A stretch of 36,716 nt of DNA from an uncultured Mollicutes bacterium (GTDB lineage Bacteria > Bacillota_I > Bacilli_A > RFN20 > CAG-288), in assembly GCA_900549915.1 (NCBI GenBank), contig URQF01000003.1, positions 1-36,716 of the forward strand, written 5' to 3'. Below, piece by piece: positions 16,108 to 23,682 of the stretch. The position numbers and the translations under genes were made by a program. Numbering within the stretch: position 1 is the first letter of the stretch; every line of letters starts with the position of its first letter. Under the pieces are notes generated by a model. The model ran no database searches, had not been told where the DNA came from, and was given only the letters and a program-made list of their open reading frames with translations.

Positions 16108-16578
16108 TTATCCATAAATCTTTATGCCGTACTTTAATATCTCTTGTACAAGCGTTGGGTTATTATTTAACTGCCCTATATCCAGTAAATCCACTTTTTT
16201 CTTCAATTTTTCTCGTAGAAGTTCTATAAGTTCAAAGAATTTCACTCCATCTATTGGTATTGCAACAAGTAAATCGACATCGCTTCTTTCCGTTGCTTTG
16301 CCTTTGGCATAAGATCCGAATAGATAGCAGTATTCCACCGAATAATCCTTGAATATTTCGCCACATATTTTCTTTATTTGGTCTGTGGTTAATATCCCGT
16401 GGTTCTCGTCAATTAAAGCCGCTTTTTGTAGCGCCTCAACAACATACTTATACTTTAAGGATGATTTATCGATTTTCCCTGCCTCGTAATTCACATACGT
16501 TCTTCTAGTGACACCTAATAATTTTGCCGCTTCTTCTTGCGTTAAATTGTTTTTTAACCGAATGTCCTTTAAGCTCAT
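16108..16578 (-). CDS. HTH (XRE) - MNT nucleotidyltransferase fusion, antitoxin-like
   Basis: A 156-residue protein. Residues 2-55 form an XRE-type helix-turn-helix (LTQEEAAKLLGVTRRTYVNYE). Residues ~65-156 form a minimal nucleotidyltransferase with GS (88-89), D100-x-D102 and a third Asp near D130, the MNT catalytic triad. MNT proteins are the AMPylating antitoxins of HEPN/MNT modules. Here no HEPN gene is adjacent, so it may be an orphan or a regulator. I prefer ATG at 16578 because AGGAG lies about 8 bases before it; in-frame upstream codons reach further but have no ribosome site. No in-frame AGG was found, as in the Fic gene. Tandem repeats upstream may be its autoregulatory operator. 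Confidence 0.85.
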   Translation of the reverse strand: MSLKDIRLKNNLTQEEAAKLLGVTRRTYVNYEAGKIDKSSLKYKYVVEALQKAALIDENHGILTTDQIKKICGEIFKDYSVEYCYLFGSYAKGKATERSDVDLLVAIPIDGVKFFELIELLREKLKKKVDLLDIGQLNNNPTLVQEILKYGIKIYG

Positions 16579-16632
16579 TTTTACTCTCCTCACGGACATT
16601 ATCCTATTTTTCTCATTAGATGCCAAGCTGTG

Positions 16633-16681
16633 TGTGAAAGTTTTTCTCATTTTTCAGAATCATAATGTGAAAGTTTTTCTC
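16633..16681. repeat. Two direct 16-bp repeats upstream of the HTH-MNT gene
   Basis: TGTGAAAGTTTTTCTC occurs at 16633-16648 and again at 16666-16681, exactly 33 bases apart, about three helical turns. Placement 55-100 bases before the gene start fits an operator for its own HTH domain. This role is inferred. Confidence 0.55.
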
Positions 16682-16706
16682 GTCTTAATTTTTACAAGTG
16701 AGAAAT

Positions 16707-17240
16707 TTATATTATGATGATTCCACGTTCATTATATGCGCTATCAGTCGAGCCTTCGTTTCGAATTGCTCGATCAAGTGCCATAACCGCTATCACCGCT
16801 CCGTCTATTCTCTCAGTGGCCTTTTCTTTGTCCATCTTGATGTTTCCTGCCGGGTCGGTTCGGACATACACGTTATCTATCATCCATCGGAGCGGAACAT
16901 TCCCGCAGTGCGCTATCTTCTGCTCCATATAGGACCGGATAGAACGATTTGTCGTGCTTTCGTCCTTCTATGATGTCCTTGGCTTTGGAATGGACTATCC
17001 AACAAATCGAGTTGCGATCCGCCCGGCTGTCGCTATCAAGAAGAAAAGCGGTTGCTTTCGTGCGTCACCGGAGCCGTGTAGCATTACGTCGTATAATGCT
17101 CGGTTTGGCTGTGCGTGTAGCTCATCGAATATAACTCCGTGAACATTGAGTCCGTGTTTGGTATAGAACTCTGCCGAAAGCACCTGATAGAACGAGTTAA
17201 GCGGTAAATACACAATCCGCTTTTGCGAGACTATCGGTTT
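16707..17240 (-). pseudogene. Phage terminase large subunit (TerL) remnant
   Basis: Fragments of an HK97-type terminase large subunit in shifted frames. The upstream part (about 17213-16995) reads YTKHGLNVHGVIFDELHAQ and ends with the region around DARKQPLFFLIATAG. A middle scrap (about 16985-16930) reads KAKDIIEGRKHDKSFYPVLYG. The downstream part (16928-16707) reads LRWMIDNVYVRTDPAGNIK and runs to the natural C terminus. Comparison with intact TerL shows that the large block between the middle and the end is missing, so this is a deletion derivative. It marks a decayed prophage. Its 5' end runs straight into the transposase remnant. Confidence 0.8.
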
Positions 17241-17755
17241 GATTCGCTTTTTCTCGACTCGTCTTTGGGCATGATAGGGAAATACGTCTCGTCCAGATAG
17301 ATCCTGCCTGACAGAAGAATACCCTTCTAGCTGTCCGAAAGTACGGCAAATACCTTGGAAATCCAGTATTTTCCGGTTGTTTTCGCGTTTCTGTTGTCTC
17401 TGGCGGAACTGGAAAGGGAATGGAACTCGAAGAGGTGCAGCATGTATTCAATCCATTCGGATACGGGAATCTTGTGTGCATCAAACACAGTTCCGGTTAG
17501 CGGGGAGAACACTCTTTCGCAGTCAAGGCAACGGTATCTTCTTGTTCCATTGCTGAAATAACCCGATTTCTTGAAATGAGTCCCTCCGCAGTGAGGACAA
17601 CAGCATTCGATTGAAAGTCCGTTGACAAGGCTGAGTTCGGCCGGAGAAGGCTTTCTGTGCTTTGCAGCGTACCATTCGTATTTCGTATCATCGTAAAAGG
17701 ACTCAAAATTCGGAAGGTTGTCTTTCGGAAAGCTGTTGTTGTTCTCGGTTTTCAT
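17231..17755 (-). pseudogene. IS1595-like transposase remnant, interrupted by TAG
   Basis: The N-terminal 142 residues are intact: a transposase zinc ribbon (CPHCGGTHFKKSGYF, then CLDCERVFS), followed by LTGTVFDAHKIPVSEWIEYM typical of IS1595-type elements. An in-frame TAG (17327-17329) ends this piece. The same frame then continues with GRIYLDETYFPIMPKDES, which holds the first DDE aspartate, and stops at TAG 17231-17233. The remaining catalytic domain is absent. It is a truncated and disrupted transposase fused to terminase debris. Arg/Met usage resembles standard-code donors. Confidence 0.75.
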
Positions 17756-17756
17756 A

Positions 17757-17831
17757 TGTGGTGGTTCGGGATTCGGTGAGTCGACAAGACGGAACCACCA
17801 CAGTTCTTAGCATCTTGTCGACTCACCGAAT
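17757..17831. repeat. Interleaved inverted repeats
   Basis: Two inverted-repeat pairs alternate as a-b-a'-b'. Pair a is TGTGGTGGTTC (17757-17767) with GAACCACCACA (17792-17802). Pair b is 19 bp perfect, at 17771-17789 and 17813-17831, centred on GTCGAC cores. They lie directly upstream of the transposase start. They could be element ends or a regulatory RNA switch. Confidence 0.6.
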
Positions 17832-17866
17832 TACCTTAGTTTTCGGTCATATCTGACCGATGGTAA
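17831..17866. repeat. Hairpin next to the interleaved repeats
   Basis: Perfect TCGGTCA (17843-17849) / TGACCGA (17854-17860) with a four-base loop, extended by outer TTACC (17831-17835) / GGTAA (17862-17866). Possibly part of the same element end. Confidence 0.45.
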
Positions 17867-17987
17867 TTATATCATCAGACCCCATTCATCAGGTCACCTG
17901 TGCAAACCGAGGCTTTTATCTAAAGATGGTGTGAATTTTTGAAGATCTCTTGAAAAGACAGCAAGCGTAAAAAATAACGACGTATAA

Positions 17988-18040
17988 CAAAAACGGCGTC
18001 GGAGGCGGATCATATCCGTGTCCGATGCCGCTTTTCCTTT
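17988..18040. terminator. Terminator-like long hairpin
   Basis: Two stacked stems: CGGCGTCGGA-type left arm with TCCGATGCCG right arm, and inner GGAT/ATCC, flanked by AAAA and TTTT. It sits beyond the IS66 minus-strand remnant and may be the end of that element or a transcription stop. Confidence 0.5.
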
Positions 18041-18071
18041 ATTCCTTACCGCCTCTCTTTCCTTCCCTGAC

Positions 18072-18275
18072 CTAGTCCGGGACCTTGTCCGGCCACGGAA
18101 GACAGTCCGAATACGCGAAGCCTTCCTTCTTCTTATGGGGAAGCAGCCACTGCATATAGGTCCAGACGTCGAGTCCGTTGTGGATGGCAGTCTTCGCAGG
18201 CGAATCCATCGCACAGCTCACATCCCCGCCCTTCCTTGTTTTGGCGAAGAGCCGGTTCTTCCTTTTCAGCCATTC
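18072..18275 (-). pseudogene. IS66 TnpC C-terminal fragment (minus strand)
   Basis: Residues reading KNRLFAKTRKGG, then KTAIHNGLDVWTYMQWLLPH and CLPWPDKVPD before a stop match the end of IS66-family transposases (KNWLF...ETAKANGL...YL..LLPW). Only the last ~65 residues remain. It is oriented away from a second IS66 tail on the opposite strand. Confidence 0.6.
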
Positions 18276-18513
18276 AGAGAAGAAAGCCAAGGCCGCCGGG
18301 ATCCTCATGACGGTCATAAGGACGGCGAGGCTGAACCAGGCCGATCCCGAGAAATACATCGCCTATGTCCTCACACAGCTTGGGAAGACCGGCTAGGAAG
18401 ATATCGACAGACTTCTTCCGTGGTCCGAAAGCCTTCCGAAAAAGGTGAGGCCATCGAAATACGAGGTACCGAAGAGCATCGTGGATAGTATAAAGAAAGA
18501 CAAATACGAATAA
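18238..18513 (+). pseudogene. IS66 TnpC C-terminal fragment (plus strand) with in-frame TAG
   Basis: Reads FLFSHSEKKAKAAGILMTVI, then RTARLNQADPEKYIAYVL, is interrupted by TAG at 18394-18396, and continues in frame with EDIDRLLPWSESLP before a stop near 18511. This is another IS66 transposase tail, different from the minus-strand one, and clearly dead. The two fragments overlap on opposite strands around 18240-18275. Confidence 0.6.
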
Positions 18514-18530
18514 AAGGAAACCGAAATAAC

Positions 18531-18597
18531 GGAAAAAGCTGCCGGAGCGCCATGATTCCATCAACTTGGGACACAGGCAGACCTCGGCAGCTTTTCC
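18531..18597. terminator. Long hairpin with T-run
   Basis: GGAAAAAGCTGCCG (18531-18544) pairs with CGGCAGCTTTTCC (18585-18597) around a 40-base loop. It may terminate transcription or represent an IS66-derived end. Confidence 0.4.
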
Positions 18598-18642
18598 TTT
18601 TATGGCCTAGGAAGGGAAATCACGCTCTCTTTCAAAGTGAAT

Positions 18643-19581
18643 TTATGGCTTTGATTTATAACCCCAAACGACCGGACAGTCAGAAGGATTCCAACCATAA
18701 ACCCATCCTTCTGGCTGTTTTTCAGCCGCACAGTATATCGTCAACGATTCACAGCCTTCGAATGCATAAAAACCGATTGAAGTGACTCCTTCAGGAATCA
18801 CGACGCTTGTCAGCGATGAGCAGCCTTGGAATGCACCCTCGCCGATTGAAGTGACACCTTCGGGAATCACGACGCTTGTCAGCGATGTGCAGCCTCTGAA
18901 TGCATAATAGCCGATTGAAGTGACACTATCCGGTATTGTAACACTTGTCAACGATTCGCAGCCAGAGAATGCATATCCACCGATTGAAGTGACTCCTTTG
19001 GGAATCATGACGTTTGTCAGCGATTTACAGCCTTCGAATGCACTATCGCCGATTGAAGTGACGCTGTCAGGAATCACGACGCTTGTAAGCGATTTGCATC
19101 CGTAGAATGCATAATAGCCGATTGAATTGACACTGTCCGGTATTGTAACGCTTGTCAGCGATGAGCATCCTCTGAATGCCGAATCGCCGATGACAGAAGT
19201 GCCGTCCGGTATTTTAATGGAGTCAAGGGATGAACATAGCAAAAAAGCTCGGTCCCCAATCACGTTTATGTTATCGGGGAGATTGATTTGTTTTAATGCA
19301 GTACAGTTTGCAAAACCATTATCCGCAATCTGAGTTACCATTTTGCCATGATGCGTTTCTGGAATTGTCAGAGATTCTAAGAATTTGTTAGTGCCAACAG
19401 CAATTGACAATGTTCCATCAGGCAATGGATAATACCGATAATTTTCCGATTCAACAGATTCAGTATTGATCGTAGTATTAGTGCTATCTTTGATAGGAGT
19501 AGTGCCATCATTTGCGTTAGTGCAGCCGCTTATTAAGAATGCGGATAATAACGTCAAACCGATTTTCTTTTTGTTTTTCAT
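18643..19581 (-). CDS. BspA-type leucine-rich-repeat lipoprotein
   Basis: Surface-anchored LRR_5 (BspA-like) protein of 312 residues. It starts with a lipoprotein signal peptide (KK-rich start, then LLSAFLISGC, Cys at about residue 20). A short Thr/Ser-rich spacer follows. From about residue 60 to 285 there are roughly nine 23-residue repeats of the type SLTSVTIPDSVTSIGYYAF(x)GC. It ends with an aromatic cap (EGWVYGWNPSDCPVVWGY). Such proteins mediate adhesion or protein binding. ATG 19581 is chosen for its AAAGGA site and signal peptide; upstream frame is unsupported. The DNA repeats are nearly identical, so copy number may vary. No in-frame AGG was found, as in the Fic and HTH-MNT genes, which suggests foreign origin. 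Confidence 0.9.
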   Translation of the reverse strand: MKNKKKIGLTLLSAFLISGCTNANDGTTPIKDSTNTTINTESVESENYRYYPLPDGTLSIAVGTNKFLESLTIPETHHGKMVTQIADNGFANCTALKQINLPDNINVIGDRAFLLCSSLDSIKIPDGTSVIGDSAFRGCSSLTSVTIPDSVNSIGYYAFYGCKSLTSVVIPDSVTSIGDSAFEGCKSLTNVMIPKGVTSIGGYAFSGCESLTSVTIPDSVTSIGYYAFRGCTSLTSVVIPEGVTSIGEGAFQGCSSLTSVVIPEGVTSIGFYAFEGCESLTIYCAAEKQPEGWVYGWNPSDCPVVWGYKSKP

Positions 19582-19787
19582 AAATTTCCTTTCCGATAGC
19601 GAAACTGGCATCGAATCATATTTAGGAAGCCATCCATATCTTCCATCATTTCATCTTTTCTATCAACAATGGCTTTTACGACATATTCAGTAACATCATG
19701 CACAAATATATTTCTGATCTTCCTTATGGAACATTGATTGTACGCTTTTTTTCCTCCCCTGAATATGAGTAAAATAATACTCGCCAC
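19578..19787 (-). CDS. Possible short upstream gene coupled to the LRR lipoprotein
   Basis: A short frame whose TGA overlaps the LRR ATG (ATGA at 19578-19581), with a soluble charged C-terminal stretch (VVKAIVDRKDEMMEDMDGFL). The 5' end is unclear; no good start and ribosome site pair is visible, and a GTG at 19787 is only nominal. It may be a real small gene, or the end of a longer gene lost to rearrangement. Function unknown. Confidence 0.3.
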   Translation of the reverse strand: MASIILLIFRGGKKAYNQCSIRKIRNIFVHDVTEYVVKAIVDRKDEMMEDMDGFLNMIRCQFRYRKGNL

Positions 19788-20106
19788 TACATTTCAAGGA
19801 TATAATTACCTTTTTTATTTTAACCGATTTAGGGTAGAAGGTCCATACTCGACTAATAGTCGATGTACCATGTGTCACTCACGAGCCTTTTTAAAACCGG
19901 TTGAAATGGCCAAAGGTATATATCAGAAACGAAATCATCTATCTTTCCCACATCATCACAGCAAACAAACATTGTCACAAACGACATTGACAAGCTTCCA
20001 TCCGTATCTTCCGTAGCTGTTTAGTTCCTGTTGCATCACTCAATAATCGTTCTCGAATAAGACTGTGCACTCATAATTCATAAGAGAGAACTCCTTCTTT
20101 CTTTTT
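19788..20106. other. Intergenic stretch before the insertion sequence
   Basis: No gene supported. AT-rich, with no strong hairpin or promoter that I could assign. Probably non-functional island DNA. Confidence 0.35.
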
Positions 20107-20931
20107 GAGAAGGATAAACAATAGCGTTGCTATCCTCAATATGCGGTATAGTCCCCGCGCTATATCATAGGAGTTCCAAGGCCAGCCACAGGATGATATA
20201 GCAACTTTCCCCTGTGGGCGGCCCCGGAACTTCCGGAAAGGACCATCCATATGTGTTTTAGCTACCATGTCTTCGACCTCCGCAAGAGGTCCAGAACCTT
20301 TTTCGGCGAATGTCCGTACTGCCACGGCAAACGCCTGAAGAAATTCGGAAAGGAACACGGACGCCATGGGCTTGCGCGAATTGCGGCCGGACCTTCTCCG
20401 GCAGAACGCGTACCATCCTTCATTCGTCCAAGCTTAAGCCATCCCAGATACGGAGGCTCGTCTCCATGCTCTCGGACGGAGCTACCCTGAGACAGACCGC
20501 ACACCAGGCACATGTATCACTGCAGACCGCCCTTCTGTGGAAGCGGAAGATGCAGAGAATCCCGGAAAACGCCGGAAACACGATGCTTTCCGGAGAGTTC
20601 TTGGTGGATCATGCCTATATAAATGCGCCGATGTCAGTACGAAAAGGCAAGGAAAGGCGGTGAACTCGGAGGACCCGGCTGCCCATTGTCTCCTCAATCC
20701 GGTCAACCGGCTGTGTGCCCAGGTCAAGCGCATGTTTGCCGTGCACCTGCGGATCCACCGCAAGAACGTTCCCTTGTGGCTGAACGAGAAAGCGTTCCGG
20801 AGGGCAAAGATGGGGAGCATGGGGTTCGGCAGATACCTGTCGTTCTTCTACAGAAGAATCTTCTTGTCCGGGAAAACCCTCAGAAGACAGGATGTTTTCG
20901 CCCTTTAGCAACACTTTTGTTTATTCTTCTC
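20107..20931 (+). mobile_element. Insertion sequence with 26-bp imperfect terminal inverted repeats
   Basis: A left end at 20107-20132 (starts GAGAAGGATAAAC, ends GTTGCTA) and a right end at 20906-20931 (starts TAGCAAC, ends TTCTTCTC) are inverted repeats matching at 23 of 26 positions by eye. T-runs outside each end may extend them slightly. The element is about 0.83 kb and encloses a broken zinc-ribbon transposase on the plus strand. No clear target-site duplication was found. The size and transposase type fit a small IS1595-like element. Confidence 0.65.
20270..20908 (+). pseudogene. Frameshifted zinc-ribbon transposase
   Basis: Three consecutive frames carry parts of one transposase. The first has a ribbon half (GECPYCHGKRLKKFGKEHG). 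The second has CANCGRTFSGRTRTI followed by LKPSQIRRLVSMLSDGATLR and a helix-turn-helix-like segment. The last has a C-terminal region (NRLCAQVKRMFAVHLRIHRK to the stop near 20908) resembling the end of IS1595-type enzymes. At least two frameshifts and an internal loss of the DDE centre make it inactive. It could only move by trans-acting enzyme. Confidence 0.6.
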
Positions 20932-20999
20932 TTAAAAAATGAATGCGAATATTGTTTGTGTGGTAATTGAATATGGTGTTCTAACGAGGGTAAGTAAAG

Positions 21000-21167
21000 G
21001 TGGTATTGGATGATATTCAGGATATTCCGCATTTTGTTCCTGAAAAACAGGGTAATCTCTTTGCTGTTTTCCAAGAACAGTCCAACTGGGATGAGGATGA
21101 TATCGGACAGAATATGAACGAGTTAGGCAATAACTTCTTGTGCAGATGTAAGTTGTTTCCATTATAA
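21000..21167 (+). CDS. Possible short protein or gene fragment next to the IS
   Basis: A 55-codon frame (DDIQDIPHFVPEKQG ... FQEQSNWDEDDIGQNMNELG) with polar, protein-like composition and GTG/TTG starts only. It may be the 3' end of a gene cut by the insertion sequence just upstream. An in-frame stop at 20991 prevents extension. Not recognised. Confidence 0.25.
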   Translation: MVLDDIQDIPHFVPEKQGNLFAVFQEQSNWDEDDIGQNMNELGNNFLCRCKLFPL

Positions 21168-21186
21168 TTGAGTTTTTTAGCAATAA

Positions 21187-21223
21187 AAAATCAGACAGAG
21201 CGTGATTGGCTCTGCCTGATTTT
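21187..21223. terminator. Strong bidirectional terminator
   Basis: AAAATCAGACAGAGC (21187-21201) pairs with GCTCTGCCTGATTTT (21209-21223), 14 of 15 positions, with flanking A/T runs. It ends the minus-strand lipoprotein transcript and marks the right edge of the island. Confidence 0.85.
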
Positions 21224-21243
21224 GTTTGTGTATGATTTAGAAT

Positions 21244-21795
21244 TTACTTCTTCTTCCAAGTATAGTTGACGAAGACATCGATTTCCCTATTGATGTAGTT
21301 TTTATCGTCTTTCTTGCCTTCGTATTTGGTATAGGTATGCTCTTTGATGAGTAATCCATCAGCGTTGTAGCTGAATTCATATTTGATTTCGCCCTTGAAG
21401 GAAGTATATAAAACATCGGCCTTGATGCTCTTTGCTAATTCCTCATCCTTGATGGAGTAGGAATAGCTGATTGCCTTTCCGTTAAGCTTGAAGACTCCAT
21501 CGCTGGAAGCGGCAGAGATAGCAGCGGAAGAGACAAGGAAAGCAGTCGGATCAAGGTTATCTTTTTTGGCAGTGTCTTTCTTCGGATCTTTGGAAGTCTT
21601 GACGCCGAGAAGGCAAACTTCGGATTTACGAGTATCGGTTGTGGTTTCAGAAGAACCGACAAATTTATCTTTGACATCGGCAACTTTGAATTCACCAGCT
21701 GCTTTGACGGCTTCATCCTTGGAGACGGTCTTTCCGCATCCGGCTAACCTTAAACAAGAGAGGGCGAGAGTTAGAACACTGATTTTCTTTTTCAT
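21244..21795 (-). CDS. Lipoprotein, unknown function
   Basis: A 183-residue secreted lipoprotein. The signal peptide has a KKK start and a lipobox LAGC (Cys at residue 20). The residue four before that Cys is encoded by AGG (21748-21750). Read as Arg it would break the hydrophobic core (SCLRLAGC); read as Met it gives SCLMLAGC, a normal signal peptide. The mature part is Lys-, Ser- and Asp-rich, with likely beta structure towards the C terminus (YEFSYNADGLLIKEHTY). I do not recognise a domain. AAAGGAG lies upstream of ATG 21795, preceded by a good promoter and a UTR hairpin. Confidence 0.8.
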   Translation of the reverse strand: MKKKISVLTLALSCLRLAGCGKTVSKDEAVKAAGEFKVADVKDKFVGSSETTTDTRKSEVCLLGVKTSKDPKKDTAKKDNLDPTAFLVSSAAISAASSDGVFKLNGKAISYSYSIKDEELAKSIKADVLYTSFKGEIKYEFSYNADGLLIKEHTYTKYEGKKDDKNYINREIDVFVNYTWKKK

Positions 21796-21819
21796 TTGAA
21801 TTCTCCTTTGAAAATCGCT

Positions 21820-21847
21820 GAAGAATTGAACAAAAGTCTAATTCTTC
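21820..21847 (-). promoter_or_regulatory. 5'-UTR hairpin of the lipoprotein gene
   Basis: GAAGAATT (21820-21827) / AATTCTTC (21840-21847), an 8-bp stem between the promoter and the ribosome site. It may stabilise or regulate the transcript. Confidence 0.4.
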
Positions 21848-21856
21848 GATGCAAAT

Positions 21857-21885
21857 ATTATAGTTTATCTTGATATTGAGTTCAA
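21857..21885 (-). promoter_or_regulatory. Sigma-A promoter of the lipoprotein gene
   Basis: On the minus strand TTGAAC (21880-21885) and TATAAT (21857-21862) are separated by 17 bases. Confidence 0.7.
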
Positions 21886-21969
21886 CCAAGAAACTATGTG
21901 AAATGTAGTTCCTTTTTCTGCTTAAGAGTATCTTTGTGATTACTTTTCAAGAAAAAGTACACTCTTGCC

Positions 21970-21983
21970 TGTAAGCGTTTTCT
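21970..21983 (+). promoter_or_regulatory. cre-like catabolite-response element
   Basis: TGTAAGCGTTTTCT matches 13 of 14 positions of the CcpA consensus TGWAANCGNTNWCA. It lies about 34 bases before the sensor kinase ATG, where it could block transcription of the two-component system when preferred sugars are present. Confidence 0.6.
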
Positions 21984-22016
21984 ATGCTATCTTCTTTTGA
22001 TGTTTGGGTTATCGCT

Positions 22017-23682
22017 ATGGAAAAAAAGACGATTAAGCTAAAGTCCGTATTAATAGTTACGATTATCGAAATTGCACTGATTCTTATCTCAGCGTGTATT
22101 TCGATTGTAATCCTGAATTCTGATGTTAAGAACTATCAGAAAGAAAATCAGGTTTATATCGAACACACCTTTGATGAATATCAGAAAAGGATACAGGAAC
22201 GTGAGGAAGCTTTCACTTCAAATTGTTTGTCAATTGAACAGTCACGTAGTTTTAATGCTTTGAAAAGCGGAAAAGATGAAGCTGATTATCTTCAAAAAGC
22301 ACAGGACATTAACGATGTAGAAGATAGGCTTCTCTCTTTGGTTCAATTTCATCCCATTGCGAGAAAGGCATCCATCTACATTTCATCTAAGGCTGAGGAT
22401 ATTTATATCACCACAGATCAGATTGAATCGGAAAAAGTCATTTTCCGCACCTTTCTTTCGGAAGAAAATAATCGTGTTTCCTTCCGTCTTTATCAGTCCG
22501 ATATATATTTTGTGTACGGAAACAGAAACAGCGGACTTTTTACCATCCAGGTAGATGATTTTTATCTACTTGATCTTTTTTCACGTATTGGAACCCTTTA
22601 TGATAAAAATAATGCCTTTAAGTGTGTGGAAAACGGGAAAGCATATTTTGTTACCACCAATAGGAAAAGGAGTGATTCCGAATTTCTTTCTTCTCGGCCG
22701 AAGTACTCTTCCGGAATTCAGGGGAATCATATTGTCTATATCTCGAAATACTTTGACTTAGTTGATCTTTATGTTCTTGTTTCCCTTCAGAATCAGAGGA
22801 CAGAACGGATTCTTCCTTCGCTAGTCCTTAGGATTGTCATCTGTCTTTTTGAAGCGGTCGCTAGCGTTTTCCTTACCTATCGGATTGCCGGGCGTCCAAG
22901 GAAAACCGTGCTTTCTGCAAGGAAAAAAATAGAGGATGGAAATTTTGATGTCCGGATTGAAGAAAAAAGCAGTATCAAGGATTTTTCTAGGCTGTATAAC
23001 GGCTTTAATCAAAGGACATCCTCTTTGAATCAGTATGTGAACGAAAACTATATTCAACAGCTTCAGATTCAGGAAAGCGAGTTCCGTTATCTTCAGTCTC
23101 AGATTAATCCCCATTTCCTTTATAACTGCTTTGCCAACATTTCCTCTCTTTGTCAAATAGGTGAAATCCAGAAGGCTGGTGAGAGGACAAACGATTTATC
23201 AAAGTACTACGAACAAAGAACCGGTTGTTACACTGAGAGAGGAATACGAGAACAGGAGGCAGTTTATCCGAATCCAGGAAATCCGTTTCGGTGACCGGGT
23301 AAGCTTTGATATTCAGCCTCTTGATGATACTGTTTCCGAAATTAAGGTTCCAAAGCTGATTTTTCAGCCAATCTGTGAAAACTCCTATAAATATGTATTC
23401 TCTAAAATCGCAAAGGGAGGACATCTCTTTTTCCATTATTCTCTGAAAGACGGACAACTGATTGTGGAAATAGGGGATAACAGCAACCTACTTGATGATT
23501 CTCAAATCGAATCTCTGAATCAGCGTATTTCCTCTTCTAGTGTGATTGGCCAGCATGGTCTTACCAATATCTCTAGACGGCTTCAGTTCTTTTCCTCTGC
23601 GGAGGATAACGTTGTCTTAAAAAAGAACGAAAAAGGAGGACTTTCTGTGATTCTGAAAATCAAAACCGAGGTAAACAGATGA
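22017..23682 (+). pseudogene. YesM-like sensor histidine kinase, split by a +1 frameshift
   Basis: Membrane sensor that would phosphorylate the adjacent YesN-like regulator. One transmembrane helix lies at about residues 10-33, then an extracytoplasmic sensor (about 35-265), a second helix (about 265-290) and a HAMP-like segment. The phospho-acceptor box is QINPHFLYN with H366. The reading frame ends at 23294. The rest of the kinase, with VTLREEYEN, KVPKLIFQPICENS (N box) and HGLTNISRRL, lies in the +1 frame from 23161 to 23682. The shift must fall between 23161 and 23294, most likely near 23210-23230. It may be mutation, sequencing error or programmed frameshift. AGG at 23184-23186 sits at the family Met of GE-M-TNDLSKYY. 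An ATG at 21984 is an alternative start. Confidence 0.8.

Noticed and set aside
17327..18396. Three TAG codons interrupt otherwise continuous transposase frames, suggesting TAG read-through.
   Set aside because: TAG ends intact resident genes (2552-2554 and the gene ending at 5813) just where expected, and the interrupted genes are truncated and decayed anyway.
18643..19333. Plus-strand frames with repeated TLSGIVTLVSD-like sequence opposite the LRR gene.
   Set aside because: They are mirror products of the tandem repeats on the minus strand, without start signals.
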